DNA from: Adiantum capillus-veneris
Taxonomy: Eukaryota; Streptophyta; Polypodiopsida; Polypodiales; Pteridaceae
Assembly: GCA_014529385.2 (NCBI GenBank)
Contig: CM043944.1
Coordinates: 168,899,740 to 168,963,739, forward strand
Length of the DNA stretch: 64,000 nucleotides
Direction of reading: 5' to 3'
Positions 50,586 to 63,810 of the stretch are shown here, in pieces. The translations under genes and the position numbers were made by a program. The notes below the pieces were generated by a model. It was not told the DNA's origin and made no database searches. It saw only the letters and a program-made list of their open reading frames with translations. How positions within the stretch are numbered: the first letter of the stretch is position 1; each line of letters begins with the position of its first letter.

Positions 50586-53354
50586 TGTAAGGTCTCTGAC
50601 CCGATCACAAGAGCACCCTTGTACCACGAAATGAACACAATGGAACAAGTTACTATTTTTAGCAGTTTTTCAGATTCTGTCAGTGCCATGATGTTTAGAA
50701 TGTTATAAAGCTTAAAAATGTGAATTAAAATAATTTTTGTGAAAATTTTTCAAAAATAGTAAGTTTTTGGTCACCCGACCCGTCCAGTCTTGACCGTCTC
50801 GAAAATCTGCACCCGTACCCCGAATTTGAAAAAAATGCATTTTCGGACCCCGAGGGCTGCTAAATATGGCAGGTACTCGGGCCAGTACGCCTTAGTTAGA
50901 GCTTTGTATGGCAATTTACGGCATCAAAATCCGATTCGTATGACCCGTTTTAGCCTAGAACCAAATTTCCTAAAAATTGTCCGGGGAGGCACCGGGGGCC
51001 CGGGACTGTGTGGGAATAGGTCCCAGGCCACTCCATATCAGCTTTAGCAGCTAGGGGGCGCCCTCTTGCTTTGTGGGAGTCTTGGGAAAGCTGCCAAGCG
51101 TGCAACTCAGTCTCAGAACCAGTTAACCAAGCCAACCTGACACTTGGTGGGCAGAGAACTGGACTTGCCATGCTTAACTGGAGAAGCTCCCAGATGCATT
51201 TAGCAACCCAGATCGATTTTCAGCCTGTAGGAGCCTATTTAAAGACCTGCATACACACACACACACACACTTATGATCACACACACACACACAGTGCATA
51301 CACACACACCCTCATACATTGGGGAGGTGCTGCCGAATCACACACCTATTGAAGAAGAAGCTAGGAGGGAGGTGCTGCCGAATTTTCATCTCAAGAGGCT
51401 CTATTAGATCAGAAAATCGAGAATATTACCAGCTCTTAATCACGGTAACGACAGTTTAATTAATGCCATCTGAAAATCCCTTTCTCTACCATCAAAATTT
51501 CTCGTACATTATGTCTATTCCTAGCCGAAAATCTCTATGACTACTCTCTAAATTCTCCTTATTCATACTCTATTATGTAATCATTATCCAATAGCTGAAT
51601 TATCAGCCATTCTTCACTCTTGATTAATGATTAGAGCATAATTATCAGAATCTTCTCTCTCTAGATAGCATAGTAATTAATCGGTAAGCTAGTATTTGTG
51701 CAGATTGAAGAGAATCACTATTGTAATCATTCATTAACATTGAAGCTTAACTGAATTCATTTCTATTATGCATTAAAGACGTAATTAAGGAGAAATTAAT
51801 CCGTCAATAAGTCTCTAAGAATTGGTTTTTCCTCACACATATGCATAGGGTAAATCTGCATCATCTAATTGCTAGGAAATAGTTCAATCATACTTAATCC
51901 AATTCTCTGGTAATCCCAATAGTGAAATCCAAATTATTCTTGATCATGTAAGCCGAATAATTATCTTAGAGCCGGTTCCCATAGGATTATGTGCCATCCT
52001 TAATGATTGCTTTATGAAAGAAATCTAGGCTCTCATATATGAGGGATTAATTGATGTCACTAATCTACCCATTCGACTGTTATGATGCTGTGAACCTTAG
52101 CTCTTTCCCCAAGCTAATCATTTAAAGTAGTGAGAAATGGCCCCAGTTAAGAGGACGCGCTTCGGTGGTGCCTATGATCGCGAAGCAGGAACGAGCAATG
52201 TCAACGGAAAGGGGAAGGCTCCCATGGACGAGCAAATACCGGCCATCTCACGGCCCATCGATGAAGAAGTGGAAGAGGTAGATCATATTTTTTTCAAGTT
52301 GTTTAAATTAACATTGCATACGCTAGTTAGGAATGCTCATATCCCCAAACATGTTGGAGAAATCCGACGGAAACCTCGGCATTGAAATCATTATACATTA
52401 AGTTCTAAAGTAGGAAGGTAATGTTTGATGGGTATGCTGTTTGCAAGAGGAAAGAATGTCTGCTAGGAAAAATTTAGCTCGGCATGTTCATTTTATTTCC
52501 AATGTTGAATCAGTCCTGACCCCCCTACTGATCACAGGGGTAGAGTTCCTCGTTAAGGGCTCTTGAATCCACGACATGCTTTCTATGCGCTGGATACCCA
52601 CGACTTGCTTTCTATGCGGTGGGAACCCACGTCTTGCTTTCTATGCGGTGGGAGTGTCCATGACGTGCTTTCTATGCGGTGGACATACCTAGTTGTATGG
52701 GCAGCTAGGCGACAACGGGAGGAGTGAACTCTCGCTGGAGGGGGGATGTTGTACCTCCAAAACATTGGAATTTTTATGAATAAGTTTGAGTAGAATTTTT
52801 ACTAGAATTCTGTCTTGGTGTTGTTTGCAATACTGGTTGAAGGGCTGTTTTAACGAACCATGTGATTCGGAATTAAACAAGGAATATTTATGTTGAACAA
52901 CCTTTGTGGTAGTAATTAGGTCACACAATGAAGTGTGAGTGTGGGGGTGGAAAGTGGGGGCTTGGCTCGGGTTGCCAATGCCTACGAGATGGGTGGTCTC
53001 GATTGGTCGGGAACTCTCTGTCCCCATAGTGCTTATTCGATATTAGTAATGCTCATTGCCCCTAGAGCGGGGAATTCTCGAGAGTACGTGCCTCTGAAAC
53101 ATGGGGAAAAAGGCACTCGGGGTTTCTCTCCTCTTGGAAGGTGGGTCTTAGGATCGCTAGATAGTTAAGTACGCTTCCCCTGCGAGGTGGAGCTAGATCT
53201 CGTTGCTAGTAGGCTCGAACTCGACTCACTTTGTGATGAGAGATCATCCGCTAGTTGAACCCTGAACCATTTTGTTTGCTTCCGCTATAGATCTAGTGGC
53301 TACCAGGTTTACCATCAGATCCGTTGTTTGATACAACGGGGTGGGGACCTCACA
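50586..53354 (+). repeat. Chromovirus E 3' LTR
   Basis: 2769 bp, about 1.3% different from the 5' LTR. It has the same TATA box, the same internal ORF (52137-52385) and the same four-unit repeat (52569-52689). Confidence 0.9.
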
Positions 53355-53371
53355 TCACCCCTCCCTCTCCC

Positions 53372-53426
<55 letters not shown>

Positions 53427-53753
53427 CCACACCTCACCCCTCCCTCTCCCTCACAATCTCTCTCTCTCAGCTCAGTCCGCGGACACCGCTCTCTCTCTCA
53501 CTCAGGCACTTAGGCCACGCATGAGGAATCCTCTCTCTCTCTCTCTCCTTCTCACGGACAACAGCAATAGGACCACTCTCTCTCTCACACACCATACACA
53601 CACACACACACACACACAATCACCCACCCCCCCCCCCCCCCTCTCTCTCCCTTCGGCATTGTGCGCTCAGTTCGCTGCACCACCCACTCTCCCACCCGGG
53701 CGCTCACGCACCGCAGCAGCAGGCCATCCATACACACACATACAATATACACA

Positions 53754-53786
<33 letters not shown>

Positions 53787-55653
53787 CGCACACATACTCT
53801 CTCTACCCCTACCACATTCCCCCCCTCCCCCCCTCTGCCTCGCGCAGTAGAAAGACGGCCATCCGTCATCCGCCATAAACGGAAAAAAAAACCAAAAAAA
53901 AACTATATATATATATATTATATATATAAAGCCCCTTCCCACGCACGTTTTTCGCACACACATACATATACATACACACACACCCGCCCTCATGCAAGAA
54001 TACATACACACACACGCATATACGCACCGCACCAAAAGTACAAAGGAGGAGAAACGACTACGACATCGACGAATAAAGACGAAGGATCCAAAGCACGCGC
54101 TGCCAACAACAAAAAGAGAAAATGCGCCGAAGGCATGCCCCGGCCGACTCCGTAAGAAGTACGCTTGACACCGATGCACCAGCAGCACACCATTCGCCGG
54201 CAACACCTAACCACGACCCCATCCGAGTAATTTATAGGTTATTTTCATCATTATCTTCAGTTTTCACCCGAGCCATTCTAAATTTCCATTTTTCTTAACA
54301 TTCTCTCTCTAGGTGATGGTCACAAAGGCCCACCTAGAGATTCCCATCTTTTAATAACCTCCCAAAACAAATCAAGGGTCAACCACATCGGGCCCACCAC
54401 TTGCTTTGTCTCCCCGATTAAGGTTACCCTAACCACACTGGGATTACCATAATCCAAGCAGCCAACACCTATAAATTGGCACTGAGAGGTCACTATCGAG
54501 GGGGGCAATTCATGAGGAGCCAAGCATTTGGTAGAGTGTAGTGGGAAGGATTGACACTATCACCATCACGGGGAGGGGGCTTGTATGTTGGGTTTGCCTT
54601 GGGAATTGCATCATGGCAAGGGAACCACATCCATCTCTCGACTCCAATGGTCGATGCACACACGTATACATGCTCTTGGTCGTAAGTATTCACAATCATT
54701 GAGTCGTCTTAGAGAACGCACCAAGTAGGTTGCACCACCTCTCTCTCTCTCCCCTTCCCACGCACGTTTTTCACACACACATACATATACATACACACAC
54801 ACCCGCCCTCATGCACGAATACATATACACACACGCATATACGCACCGCACCAAAAGACCAAAGGAGGAGAAACGACTACGACATCGACGAATAAAGAAG
54901 AAGGATCCAAAGGACACGCCGCCAACAACAAAAAGAGAAAATGCGCCGAAGGCATGCCCCGGATGACTCCGAAAAGAAGTACGCTCGACACCGATGGACT
55001 AGCAGCACGCCATTTGCCGGTAACACGCAACCACGACGCCATCCCAGTACTTTATAGGTTATTTTCATCATTATCTTCAGTTTTCACCCGAGCCATTGTA
55101 AATTTCCATTTTTGTAAACATCCTCTCTCTAGGTGATGGTCACAAAGGCCCACCTAGAGATTCCCATCTTTTAATAACCTCCCAAAACAAAGAAAGGGTC
55201 AACCACACCGGGCCCACCACTTGCTTTGTCTCCTCAATTAAGCTTACCCTAACCACACTGGGATTACCATAATCCAAGCAGCCAACACCTATAAATTAGC
55301 ACTGAGAGGTCACTATCGAGGGGGGGCAATTCATGAGGAGCCAAGCATTTGGTAGAGTGTAGTGGGAAGGATTGACACTATCACCATCAACAGGAGGGGG
55401 CTTGTATGTTGGGTTTGCCTTGGGAATTGCATCATGCGAAGGGAACCACATCCATCTCTCGACTCCAATGGTCGATGCACACACGTATGCACGCTCTTGG
55501 TCATAAGTATTCACAATCATTGAGTCGTCTTAGAGAACGCACCAAGTAGGTTGCACCACCTCCTCTCCCTACCTCTCTACCACCACGGCATGCCGCTTTG
55601 TAAATATTGCAGAAATAATTCACCCTCACACCCCCAAGGGTTTTCATCATTTG

Positions 55654-55725
<72 letters not shown>

Positions 55726-55885
55726 TGTAGGTTTGCGGTGTTCATATCATCGTGGTTTTGCGCCCTAGCCGCTCAAAGCTAGGTGGTGCCCCCTGTTCAC
55801 TTTACCGTGGTAGGCTCGAGGCGCGCCATTCGGCCCCCGGCGTTTTAGAGGCCGTCGGGGTTCGGGGTTCGCTTTGCGTCCGTCA
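53355..55885 (+). repeat. B2 3' LTR, second part, with internal tandem duplication
   Basis: Continues the LTR after element E (TCACC at 53355-53359). It ends CCGTCA at 55885. A stretch of about 819 bp present once in the 5' LTR is present twice here (53932-54750 and 54751-55561). (CT)n at about 53376-53423 and 55658-55721. Confidence 0.85.
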
Positions 55886-55889
55886 ATAC

Positions 55890-56771
55890 CACCCCTTTCC
55901 CTCGGCGGGTGAGAGAAATCTAGAGCATAGTTGCCCTCTTCTCCACAATTGCAACATCTGTCAGGCAATTGCCTAGCCCTGCCTCTTCCTGTCCTTGCCT
56001 AACCTCTATCCATAACACTTAAACTCAACTCTTGCATTTGCTTAGACAAATCTTGAACTGTACGTACCCATTGTTGAGGAATGGTTGCTACCCCTCAATT
56101 AGGCCGATTCTCCATTTGAACTTCTTCTCTCGGATTTGAGGTAGGGTTGGGAACCATCTCTTCATAACCCAATGCACCTTGCTCAATCTTCTTTTTAATT
56201 TTTTGGCTCTTAGACTGTGCAATAGCAACATCCCTGTTGTAATTCTCCGGGCCCTCAAAATCCACATTTTCACAAACTTTGGGATGCAAACAAGCCATAA
56301 ATTTTTCCAATTTAAAGTACTCACCACCATTAGCCAACTGCATGGCCACCGCAAAGTCCCTCCAGCACTCTTCGAAGCGGGCAAGGAAAACACCGAATTC
56401 CTCGTTCACATCCTGCTTCAAATTCTTCAACCTTGCATCCAGATCGACAGGAGATACCTCTTTACAGAAATCATGTAGAAAACGGGCCCGCAACATCGGC
56501 CCCATAAGTCTTGGCTCTCCTTCCAAAGCATAGAACCATGTCTTTTCTCCGCCCCGCATCAGCAACGATATCGTTTGCATTTTGCTATCTTCATTTGGCA
56601 TATGTAGTGATAGCATATACAACTCAAAGTCGGACATACCCTCTTTCGGATCTTCTTCTCCGGTGAAAACCGGTCCATAACTATGCGCTGCTATCTCTCC
56701 TTCATGGAAACAACCTTCTTTGATCAACACCGACAAGCAATCAATTTCTCCTCCATGGGGGCAACAGAAGA
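55890..56771 (-). pseudogene. B1 gag with degenerate zinc knuckle
   Basis: The minus-strand frame begins next to the 5' LTR end and reads GPVFTGEEDPKEGMSDFELY, TWFYALEGEPRLMGP, LARFEECWRDFAVAMQ and KFMACLHPKVCENVDF, a retrotransposon gag. TGA at 56095-56097 and a TAG about 90 bp later interrupt the frame before the zinc knuckle CCNCGEEGNYALDF, where the expected His and last Cys are Asn and Phe. Cut at 55890 by element B2. The gag start is hard to place; an ATG at about 56754 is in another frame. Confidence 0.8.
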
Positions 56772-57541
56772 TGGAGAGGGGGAATAGGGAACACACCCAG
56801 CACACAAAATGTTTGCCTCTCTATAGCCCAGGGATTCCACAGCACCCCTAACCTCTCAAATAACACCTTCAAATTGGCTAATTTTCACTAACAGCTCCAC
56901 TTTAGCACACAGAACAACAATCTCGTACCTTGAAAAAACACCTTGAAGCACAAATGCACCCACACTGCTCAACTCACCCTTCTCAACTCAAAAAACACCC
57001 CGATTATGCCCTCTTGGTAACACCCTTCAAGCTGCACTCATACCCTCTACAAGCACTCGCAAATACACAAAGAGCAAGAGAAAAGGAGGGGGATGGGGAG
57101 AAGCAACACGATAAATAGGGGCAAAATGCTTATTTGTATTGCATAGGGAGATGGTACATTCAAGTATGCAGCTCCAATGGCAATCTTATAATACACAAGC
57201 TTACAAACCTTCAATAACTCTCTCTTGCAAAAACGCCTCCAAAAAATCACCTCTATGTCCTTTTATAAGGCTTGGCTAAGGCTAAAAAAGAAAAAATAAG
57301 GAGCCATCAAGCCTATACAGTCAACTGAGGCATCTTTTATAATTTTGTTTGCATTGCCACCACTTGGCACTTTTGTTTTATTTGGTATCTCCATGGTGCA
57401 CATCTCTTGACTCCTTGTCCACTCAAATTTTGCCACCCTTGCACTTGCACTTTGGTACTTTGGACTCTTCTTGGATTGATTCTCTCTCTTCCCTTGCTTG
57501 ATCTTTGTGGCGGGCTAAGCCCCTTGAAACCTTCAAACTCT

Positions 57542-57593
<52 letters not shown>

Positions 57594-58911
57594 GTCCACT
57601 GGCCATGAGACACCCCCCTTGTACTAACTGGAGTTGCCTCTCCTTCCATTGCGAGAACCCTCCCCTCAAAGAGCAATAGCAACATCGCTAATGGGGGGGG
57701 CACCTTGCCCTCAAAAAGGTTGGGGCCCTTAGTAGCAGGCGCGTGTGAATCCGGCCCTAAGTGGGTGCTCTATGCCACGTCATCATACAACCACAACCGC
57801 CACTGTCTATCGGCTACTACAGCCCAACGTGCACGCTCATAGCACCACCCTTCCTCCTTCAATCAAAACACCGCCTAGATGTCGCCTTTGCCACCATCGC
57901 ATCGCCCCTTGAGGCTCCCTGGACACCAAGCTCAGGGCTCGCTTCACATGCCTCAATGGGGAGTCACTTCACGGCCTTTATACCCTGCGTAATTCCTTCA
58001 AGTCAGCACATATGGGATTTTGGGCTGCCACATGGTGCACGGTGATGAGGTCACCCCCAAACTTTTTTCTTTTTTTCTTTTTGGTTAAAATTCATCGGAT
58101 GACAAAAAATCCTCCTTTATCTTCTTACATTGCTAGCAAACCATCACCTGCTGATCCACTTGTCGAGCCGTAAAACCCGGCTGAAAACTTACTGAGCCGA
58201 CTCCAATTTCCCCTAACTTTATCGCACTTCACCACTCCCTCGAGTCCCTAATCGAATCCGCAAAACCCGAGAGAACCATCGGTGGCCAACTCCGAACCGC
58301 TTTAACTTCCTGTTCCGGGCTCCATCTAAATTGCAATCAATTCTTGCTTGCTCCGCATGATGCATACCCTGCTCTAGAACCTTGTCGAGACTCAAAAGAT
58401 GCCAGATTGCATGATTCCCCATGTGGTCAAGTGGGCACCAACCTAGCCCCCTGTGAAACTTCAACTGGCAATAAAATGTAATCTGTAGCTCCTATCTACA
58501 ATCTGAAAAGACAGGTGGGCTCCATAAATCGAGCACTACACACCTGTACACTAACTTCCACTTGGACAACCTGTCCCCAATCGACCTGTCCGGCAAGACT
58601 CTGCAACACTCTACACCTTCAACCTTCAATGCCTTGGGTGTTGTAGCTCTGTTTGACTAGCCTACTCCTTCAACACTTCATGCTCTACATTCGTGGACCC
58701 AAAAGTTGCATCTTGCATTTTCTTCACCTGCTCTCCAAATTAGCATCTTCTGGAGCCTTCCTTGGCCTATAAACCGCATCAATCATACATCTTTGCTGCT
58801 ACCTGTCAGCCTATGATCTTCCTAGTTGTTCCTGCCCTTTGCCATGCTTCTGCTAACCTGCACATATCTGCCCATGCCATCTTCTATGGTCAACACACTT
58901 TGGCTGTACCA
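56772..58911 (-). repeat. B1 5' LTR (about 2.1 kb)
   Basis: On the minus strand it starts TGGTACAGCC (58911) and ends CCTCTCCA (56772), matching family A LTR ends. It holds (CT)n at about 57546-57591 and the hairpin motif beside poly-G at 57674-57693. A primer-site-like TGTTGCCCCC follows the end, equivalent to TGGTACCCCCC and TGGTGCCCCC in elements A and B2. Confidence 0.75.
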
Positions 58912-59431
58912 CCGGCAATCAGAGCATTGTGTGGCCATGGGCAAGCAAAGCAAACAAACATGTTTTATGAGGATTTTCAAGGCCTTCAAAGGCTTGGTGA
59001 GCCAGAAGCTGCCACGTGGTAGGTACATATCCCATATGCGTGGATTTTGCAGTTGATCGCATCATATAAAGGCTAGCTTGTGAGTTCATTGAGATAATGT
59101 GAAGGGAGAGGGGAGCTCTCCTTGCGTGGTGGCTATGGATTTTGCCCGTTGGGCACTGCACGAGCGTCTACAGTGGCAAATCTCAATAGTTTTGGGATGC
59201 GCGAGTGGCGCGCTGGCCGATCAAGGCAGTGGTGATTCTGTCTCGCACCCGTGGGCGGCGTGAGCTGAGAGTTGATGATGTGGCATTTCAAGAACCGGCC
59301 GATTCTAGCACCCGTTAAGGCCCCCAATTTTTTAGAAATAAAGTCAATCCCCCCCACTAGCGATATTGCTAGTGGTTGAGAAGAGGGGATGTGTCGCGCA
59401 ACAAGCAGTGGTGAGGCAGGGGACGTGTCCC

Positions 59432-59497
<66 letters not shown>

Positions 59498-60540
59498 CAA
59501 AGGGCACCCAAGGGGTAGTCCCACCACAAAGGGCAATGAGGGAGGGAGAGAGAAGGCGAGTTCAAAGAGCGAGTGGGCGGCCAAAGCCGGGGGAGGACAA
59601 CGAACAAACCAAGGTGAACCAAATGCTAGCAATGCAACAAAAATTCTAAAAGGGGCTCAAGGTGAAGTGCACCAGCTAGAGAGCTCACATTTTTTCTTTT
59701 TTGGACTTAGCCCCCTCTATAAAAGGGGATAAACGTGAATTTTTAAGGACTTTGAGCTTTTTAAGCCGAGGGTTGTACTGGTAGGGAGCTGATTGTAAAC
59801 GGTTGTGTGTATATGCAAAAGGAGTCATCATTGTTGTCTCCATATCTCTCAATTCTCTCAACCCAGCCCCCCTTTGGAACACCTCTCAGCATGGCTCTAC
59901 TCATATTCTCATCACTCTCACAACTCCTCTTGCTTGGCGACCAAAATGGTGCCCCTTCGGCAGCAATCTCTTACTCAGATTCTGCTCACACTGCCTCACC
60001 TTTCTCTCTCTAAAATGCTCCCTACAGGCAGCCTTCTTGCCACCTCCACTCGCATGGCCTGGTCTCCACGGATTCTATCATGGCATGCTTCAAAGCCTCA
60101 TAATCATGGCGTCCTCTACCAGGTCGACCCTTCCCGCTTCTCTCTCATCCCCTTCTTCATACATATTCTTGGAAACTTTCCCCTCGGGTCTGCCTCCTCA
60201 CCACCTTTTCCCTTGGCGGCTCTAGCCTCTACCCTCACTCTACCAACCTCCACACCTTGCAGCCCCTGGAGGCTCTCCCTGCTCCATGCAAACAACACAC
60301 AGACATGCAAGGGTAGACCTCTTGGGATCCCTTCTCCCCACTCACCTAGCGACAACCCCCCCTCTCGTCTTCTGGCTTCCTCGCCTCCTGGCGATTCCCC
60401 TCTGCATGGCGGTTCACAACGTCTGCCAACCCATTGCAAGTTTTTTTTAGTTTTTTTTTTAAAAACGTGAAGCCATGGTCTTTAAGACCCGATTCCCACC
60501 TCTTATGGTTTTCTGAATTGTGTAGGGGCAATCCCACGAG
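58912..60540 (+). repeat. Divergent family A-like LTR, plus orientation
   Basis: The order of landmarks follows the plus-strand family A LTR: a segment with CCTTCAAAGG, CACGTGG and CATATGCGTGG (58979-59045), TATATAAAGG-like CATATAAAGG at about 59063, GGGGAGCTC at about 59111, poly-C with a hairpin at 59354-59375, then (GA)n at 59436-59492. The sequence itself has diverged a lot. B1 appears to have inserted into its 5' part at 58911/58912. Right edge uncertain. Confidence 0.5.
59436..59492. repeat. (GA)n microsatellite
   Basis: About 57 bp, in the same relative position as the (GA)n of family A LTRs. Confidence 0.95.
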
Positions 60541-60623
60541 ATCTTACAGATCTATCCGATGAGAATTAAACTCAAAACCTCTATCTCTCCCTTTTCTTCC
60601 CTTCTCGCCATTCTCTCCCTCTC

Positions 60624-60709
<86 letters not shown>

Positions 60710-61979
60710 AGTCAAATTTAAAGATTTTTCTAGTAATTACACTAAAACTTGTGTACGATTTTTGTTTTCCTCAGAGGCAAGCTCCAAATCTCACTGGTAT
60801 TTTACAGTCTCTACCGACTAACATACATCAACACAAATTAGGGCAAACTCACAAGACTCTGAAGATTTACTTCTGCTAAGACTAAACTCAAGAGTAGTAC
60901 TGACTTTGAAACTTTCTCGAGTTGGTAAGCTTTCTATGTCTTTCCATTCAAAAATGGTCTAGCTAGGTCAAGAATCTTATGAACTTCCCTTAAACGAACT
61001 AATCATAGCATTCAAATTTTAATGTAAACATCAGCAAATGCTTTCAATTTCTATCTAATCATTTATATGCAGCAGCATCAAATCATGCTAAACAGGCATA
61101 CATGTGCAATAATTTAAAATGCAAATGCTTCTAGCATGCCCGTGCATATCCCAATTAACTCTGAGTTGTGTACAAATTGTCAAAAAGTATTGGGGTCTAC
61201 AATGCTTCAATTGACTCCCAAGTGAATGAAGCTTTTCTACAACGCCAATGTATTACGGCTTGGGAGAAATCCGGTGGGTCATGCTTCATACATTACACCA
61301 CCCATATTGCCCCCAAATAAAAAACCATATTCTTCCTGAAAGAGGAAAATGTACTCACACTTACATGCTTGAGCATATCCCCTTGTCGGTGATACACATT
61401 ATCGTAGCCATTTGGCTTAGCTCCCATTTCCTTTGATGCGAGACATGGTGTTGGGGCAATGGAGAAGAGTCAAATCGATTGTGCACATTATGCTTGAGTA
61501 CCACACACTACTAGAGTGCTCAGCTTTTGGTCACTTCCAAACTTTCTTCTCTCACATTTTCAGCCATAACTTAGACCTACACACTTTCCTCTCCCACCCA
61601 AAGTGTGGGCTCTCCATTGCGACTCTCATCACCACAATTTTGGAGCATCAAGAGTCGCTCATCAGCCATACACATACTACATCACATGTAACTTTGGTCC
61701 CATAGGTCATATTTGACCTCCGAGGACGATAATTAAATCTATCTATCTATCTCTCAATCATTTTTTGACCTAGTAGACATCAGTTCACTCTTTTGATCAT
61801 AACTTCTTCATTTGAACTCCGATTTAGGTGATCTATAGCCTCAATCAAAGAGCACAAATCCCTCTACACATTGATATAAAGACATAATTTTTTTGAGTAA
61901 TGGAAGCCTTTGCTGTAGCAAAATATCAGAATTAAAAAACTGTCAAAACTTTGCGTTTTTGTTGCCGACTTGAAGGCAA
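60541..61979. other. Non-coding repeat-derived DNA with (CT)n
   Basis: (CT)n at 60627-60708. The rest has no coding pattern I recognise. The part from about 61735 is probably the 5' region of the LINE that follows. Confidence 0.5.
60627..60708. repeat. (CT)n microsatellite
   Basis: About 82 bp of pure CT outside recognised coding DNA. Confidence 0.95.
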
Positions 61980-63810
61980 TGTCGAACAAAAATCGCAAGG
62001 GTGGAAAATCCACACTCGCCATGGAGAATGATGCAAAAATCTCCAAGTAATTTGCATGCTAATCCAACCACGTCTTCTACAATGATGGAAGCAATTATCA
62101 TGGCTTACTTGGTCTCATTACAAGAAACCGTCAAGCAAGGTGAAGAGCTGCGCGCACTTGCAATCGAGAATGGCACTTTAAGAGTTCTTGTTGTGGAGAA
62201 TGAGCAACCCAAGAAGGTTCTTGAAATGCAAACAAAACGCTTGATGCATCTTAAAAATGAAGTTCAAGAATGTAAGCGCTCTCTTGTTGACATAATGTAT
62301 TGAAAGAGTGCTTGAGCAAAGTTAAGAGTGATCATGTATTCAAAGAGAAAACGATAGATACAATACGACATGATGTATGTGAGATGAGAAATACATCCAA
62401 ATTATGGGCTGATATATATAAGGATAATGTGGTTTCTACATCTCCTATCACGCAAGTCGTTGTCCAAGCAAAGAATGTAGAGAATGTGGACACTCAAGAA
62501 CTACAAGAACAGCAAAAACGCTCAAAGAACGTCGTCATTCGTGGAATCAAGGAGGAAAGCATGGAAACACGCCAATCTCTTGTGCTTGCTATTGAAGAGT
62601 TTTTTGCTACATACTTTGGCATGTTTGGAATCATGGCTTATGGTGCACATCAAGTTGGAGAAAGATCTATTGTATGTACCATGGTTGATGAGGTAAAGAG
62701 AAAGATCATCCTTGACAATAGTTGGATCTACCTCAAAGGAACGGGTTGTAATGTATATGACGATCGCACTCTTATGCAACAAAATATATGTCGCAAGGAA
62801 TATGAGAAAAGAAGCAAGAAGGTTAAGGTGTCATCTCAAGAAGAAAAGTCACTTGAGGAGGATGCAAGTCCACCCAACAAGCAAGGACACATGATCTATG
62901 AGACCAACTCACGCTTGCGAATAAGCTTTTGGAATTGTAACAGGTATCCATGGAATGCGAGAATGGGCATTGATGATCTTAACAATGACTCCGATGTGAT
63001 ACTTCTTGTTGAAACATGGGAGCATGATGCGCAACATATTCTTGGATATGACAAATACGATGTGCATTCTTTGATGTGGGCCAAAAACGTAAAGCAATGT
63101 AGAGGCCAAGGAGGCGGTTTGAACGATATTTCCATTGTCAAAGAAGATAAGTGTAAATGCTACTTATGGCTGAAAATCAGCCCACCAAATGATCAAGTCA
63201 TGTTTGTGGCTGGTTGCTACCTTCCTCACTATGACTCCAACTTTTATGCTCGCTTGGATATGGATAGAGATTAGCCCTTTGTTGAACTAGAGGAAGACAT
63301 TGCTCATTACAAGAACCAGGGTGAATTCATTTTCTTTGGAGACATGAATGCTCGCACAAATACGTTACAACACGACACACAACAAGTCGACATGCCACAT
63401 TTCCTCAAAAAGAATGGATGACTCATACATGTATAATCAAAGTTCTAATAATACATAAGAACTAGATCACTATGGAAAGTCGTTTCTACATGTGCAATAG
63501 TACCAGAATGCTCATTGCAAATGGTGTATATTTATGGCAAGGCACCAATGACTTTATATGTAGAAAGCACAATGGTGATAGTGTGATTGACTATATGTCG
63601 TTTTTGAAAGCCACTCTAGAATGCATACAAAGCTTTATACTTGGTGAATGGAATCCAGAATCGGATAATAGGATGTTATGTATTGACCTCAAGTGTGGTA
63701 AAAGACCCGAGCGTGTAGCGTCCAATCATGATGTGAATCCTACGTACCTACGTCTAGACTTCAAGCGAGCACTTATATATGCTGATATGGTGACGAAATG
63801 TGAAGCATGA
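61980..63810 (+). pseudogene. LINE (L1-type) coiled coil, RRM-like and endonuclease region, decayed
   Basis: Begins MSNKNRKGGKSTLAMEND at 61980. The next pieces, after frame changes and a stop, are a coiled-coil segment (EELRALAIENGTLRVLVVEN, LKNEVQECKRSL) and 62300-63274 with NVVIRGIKEES (an ORF1-type RRM pattern). They are followed in the same frame by the AP endonuclease start (FWNCNRYPWNARMGI, ILLVETWEHD, FVAGCYLPHYDS). GDMNART near 63345 and NGDSVIDYMSFL and ESDNRML (63472-63810) complete the endonuclease. The catalytic SDH motif reads SDN. At least four frame breaks show it is dead. The RT would lie beyond the window. Confidence 0.75.

Larger units (their letters stand above)
42701..53354 (+). 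mobile_element. Ty3/gypsy chromovirus E, recent insertion
   Basis: LTRs 42701-45468 and 50586-53354 (2768 and 2769 bp, TGTAAGG...CCTCACA) differ at about 35 positions by eye (about 1.3%). The target duplication TCACC is perfect. The initiator-Met primer site TGGTATCAGAGCC is at 45471-45483 and the polypurine tract GTTGGGGAGG at about 50575-50585. It carries a leader ORF, a long Gag-Pol frame and a chromodomain. Total 10.65 kb, inserted in the B2 3' LTR, so second order in the nest. Confidence 0.95.
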
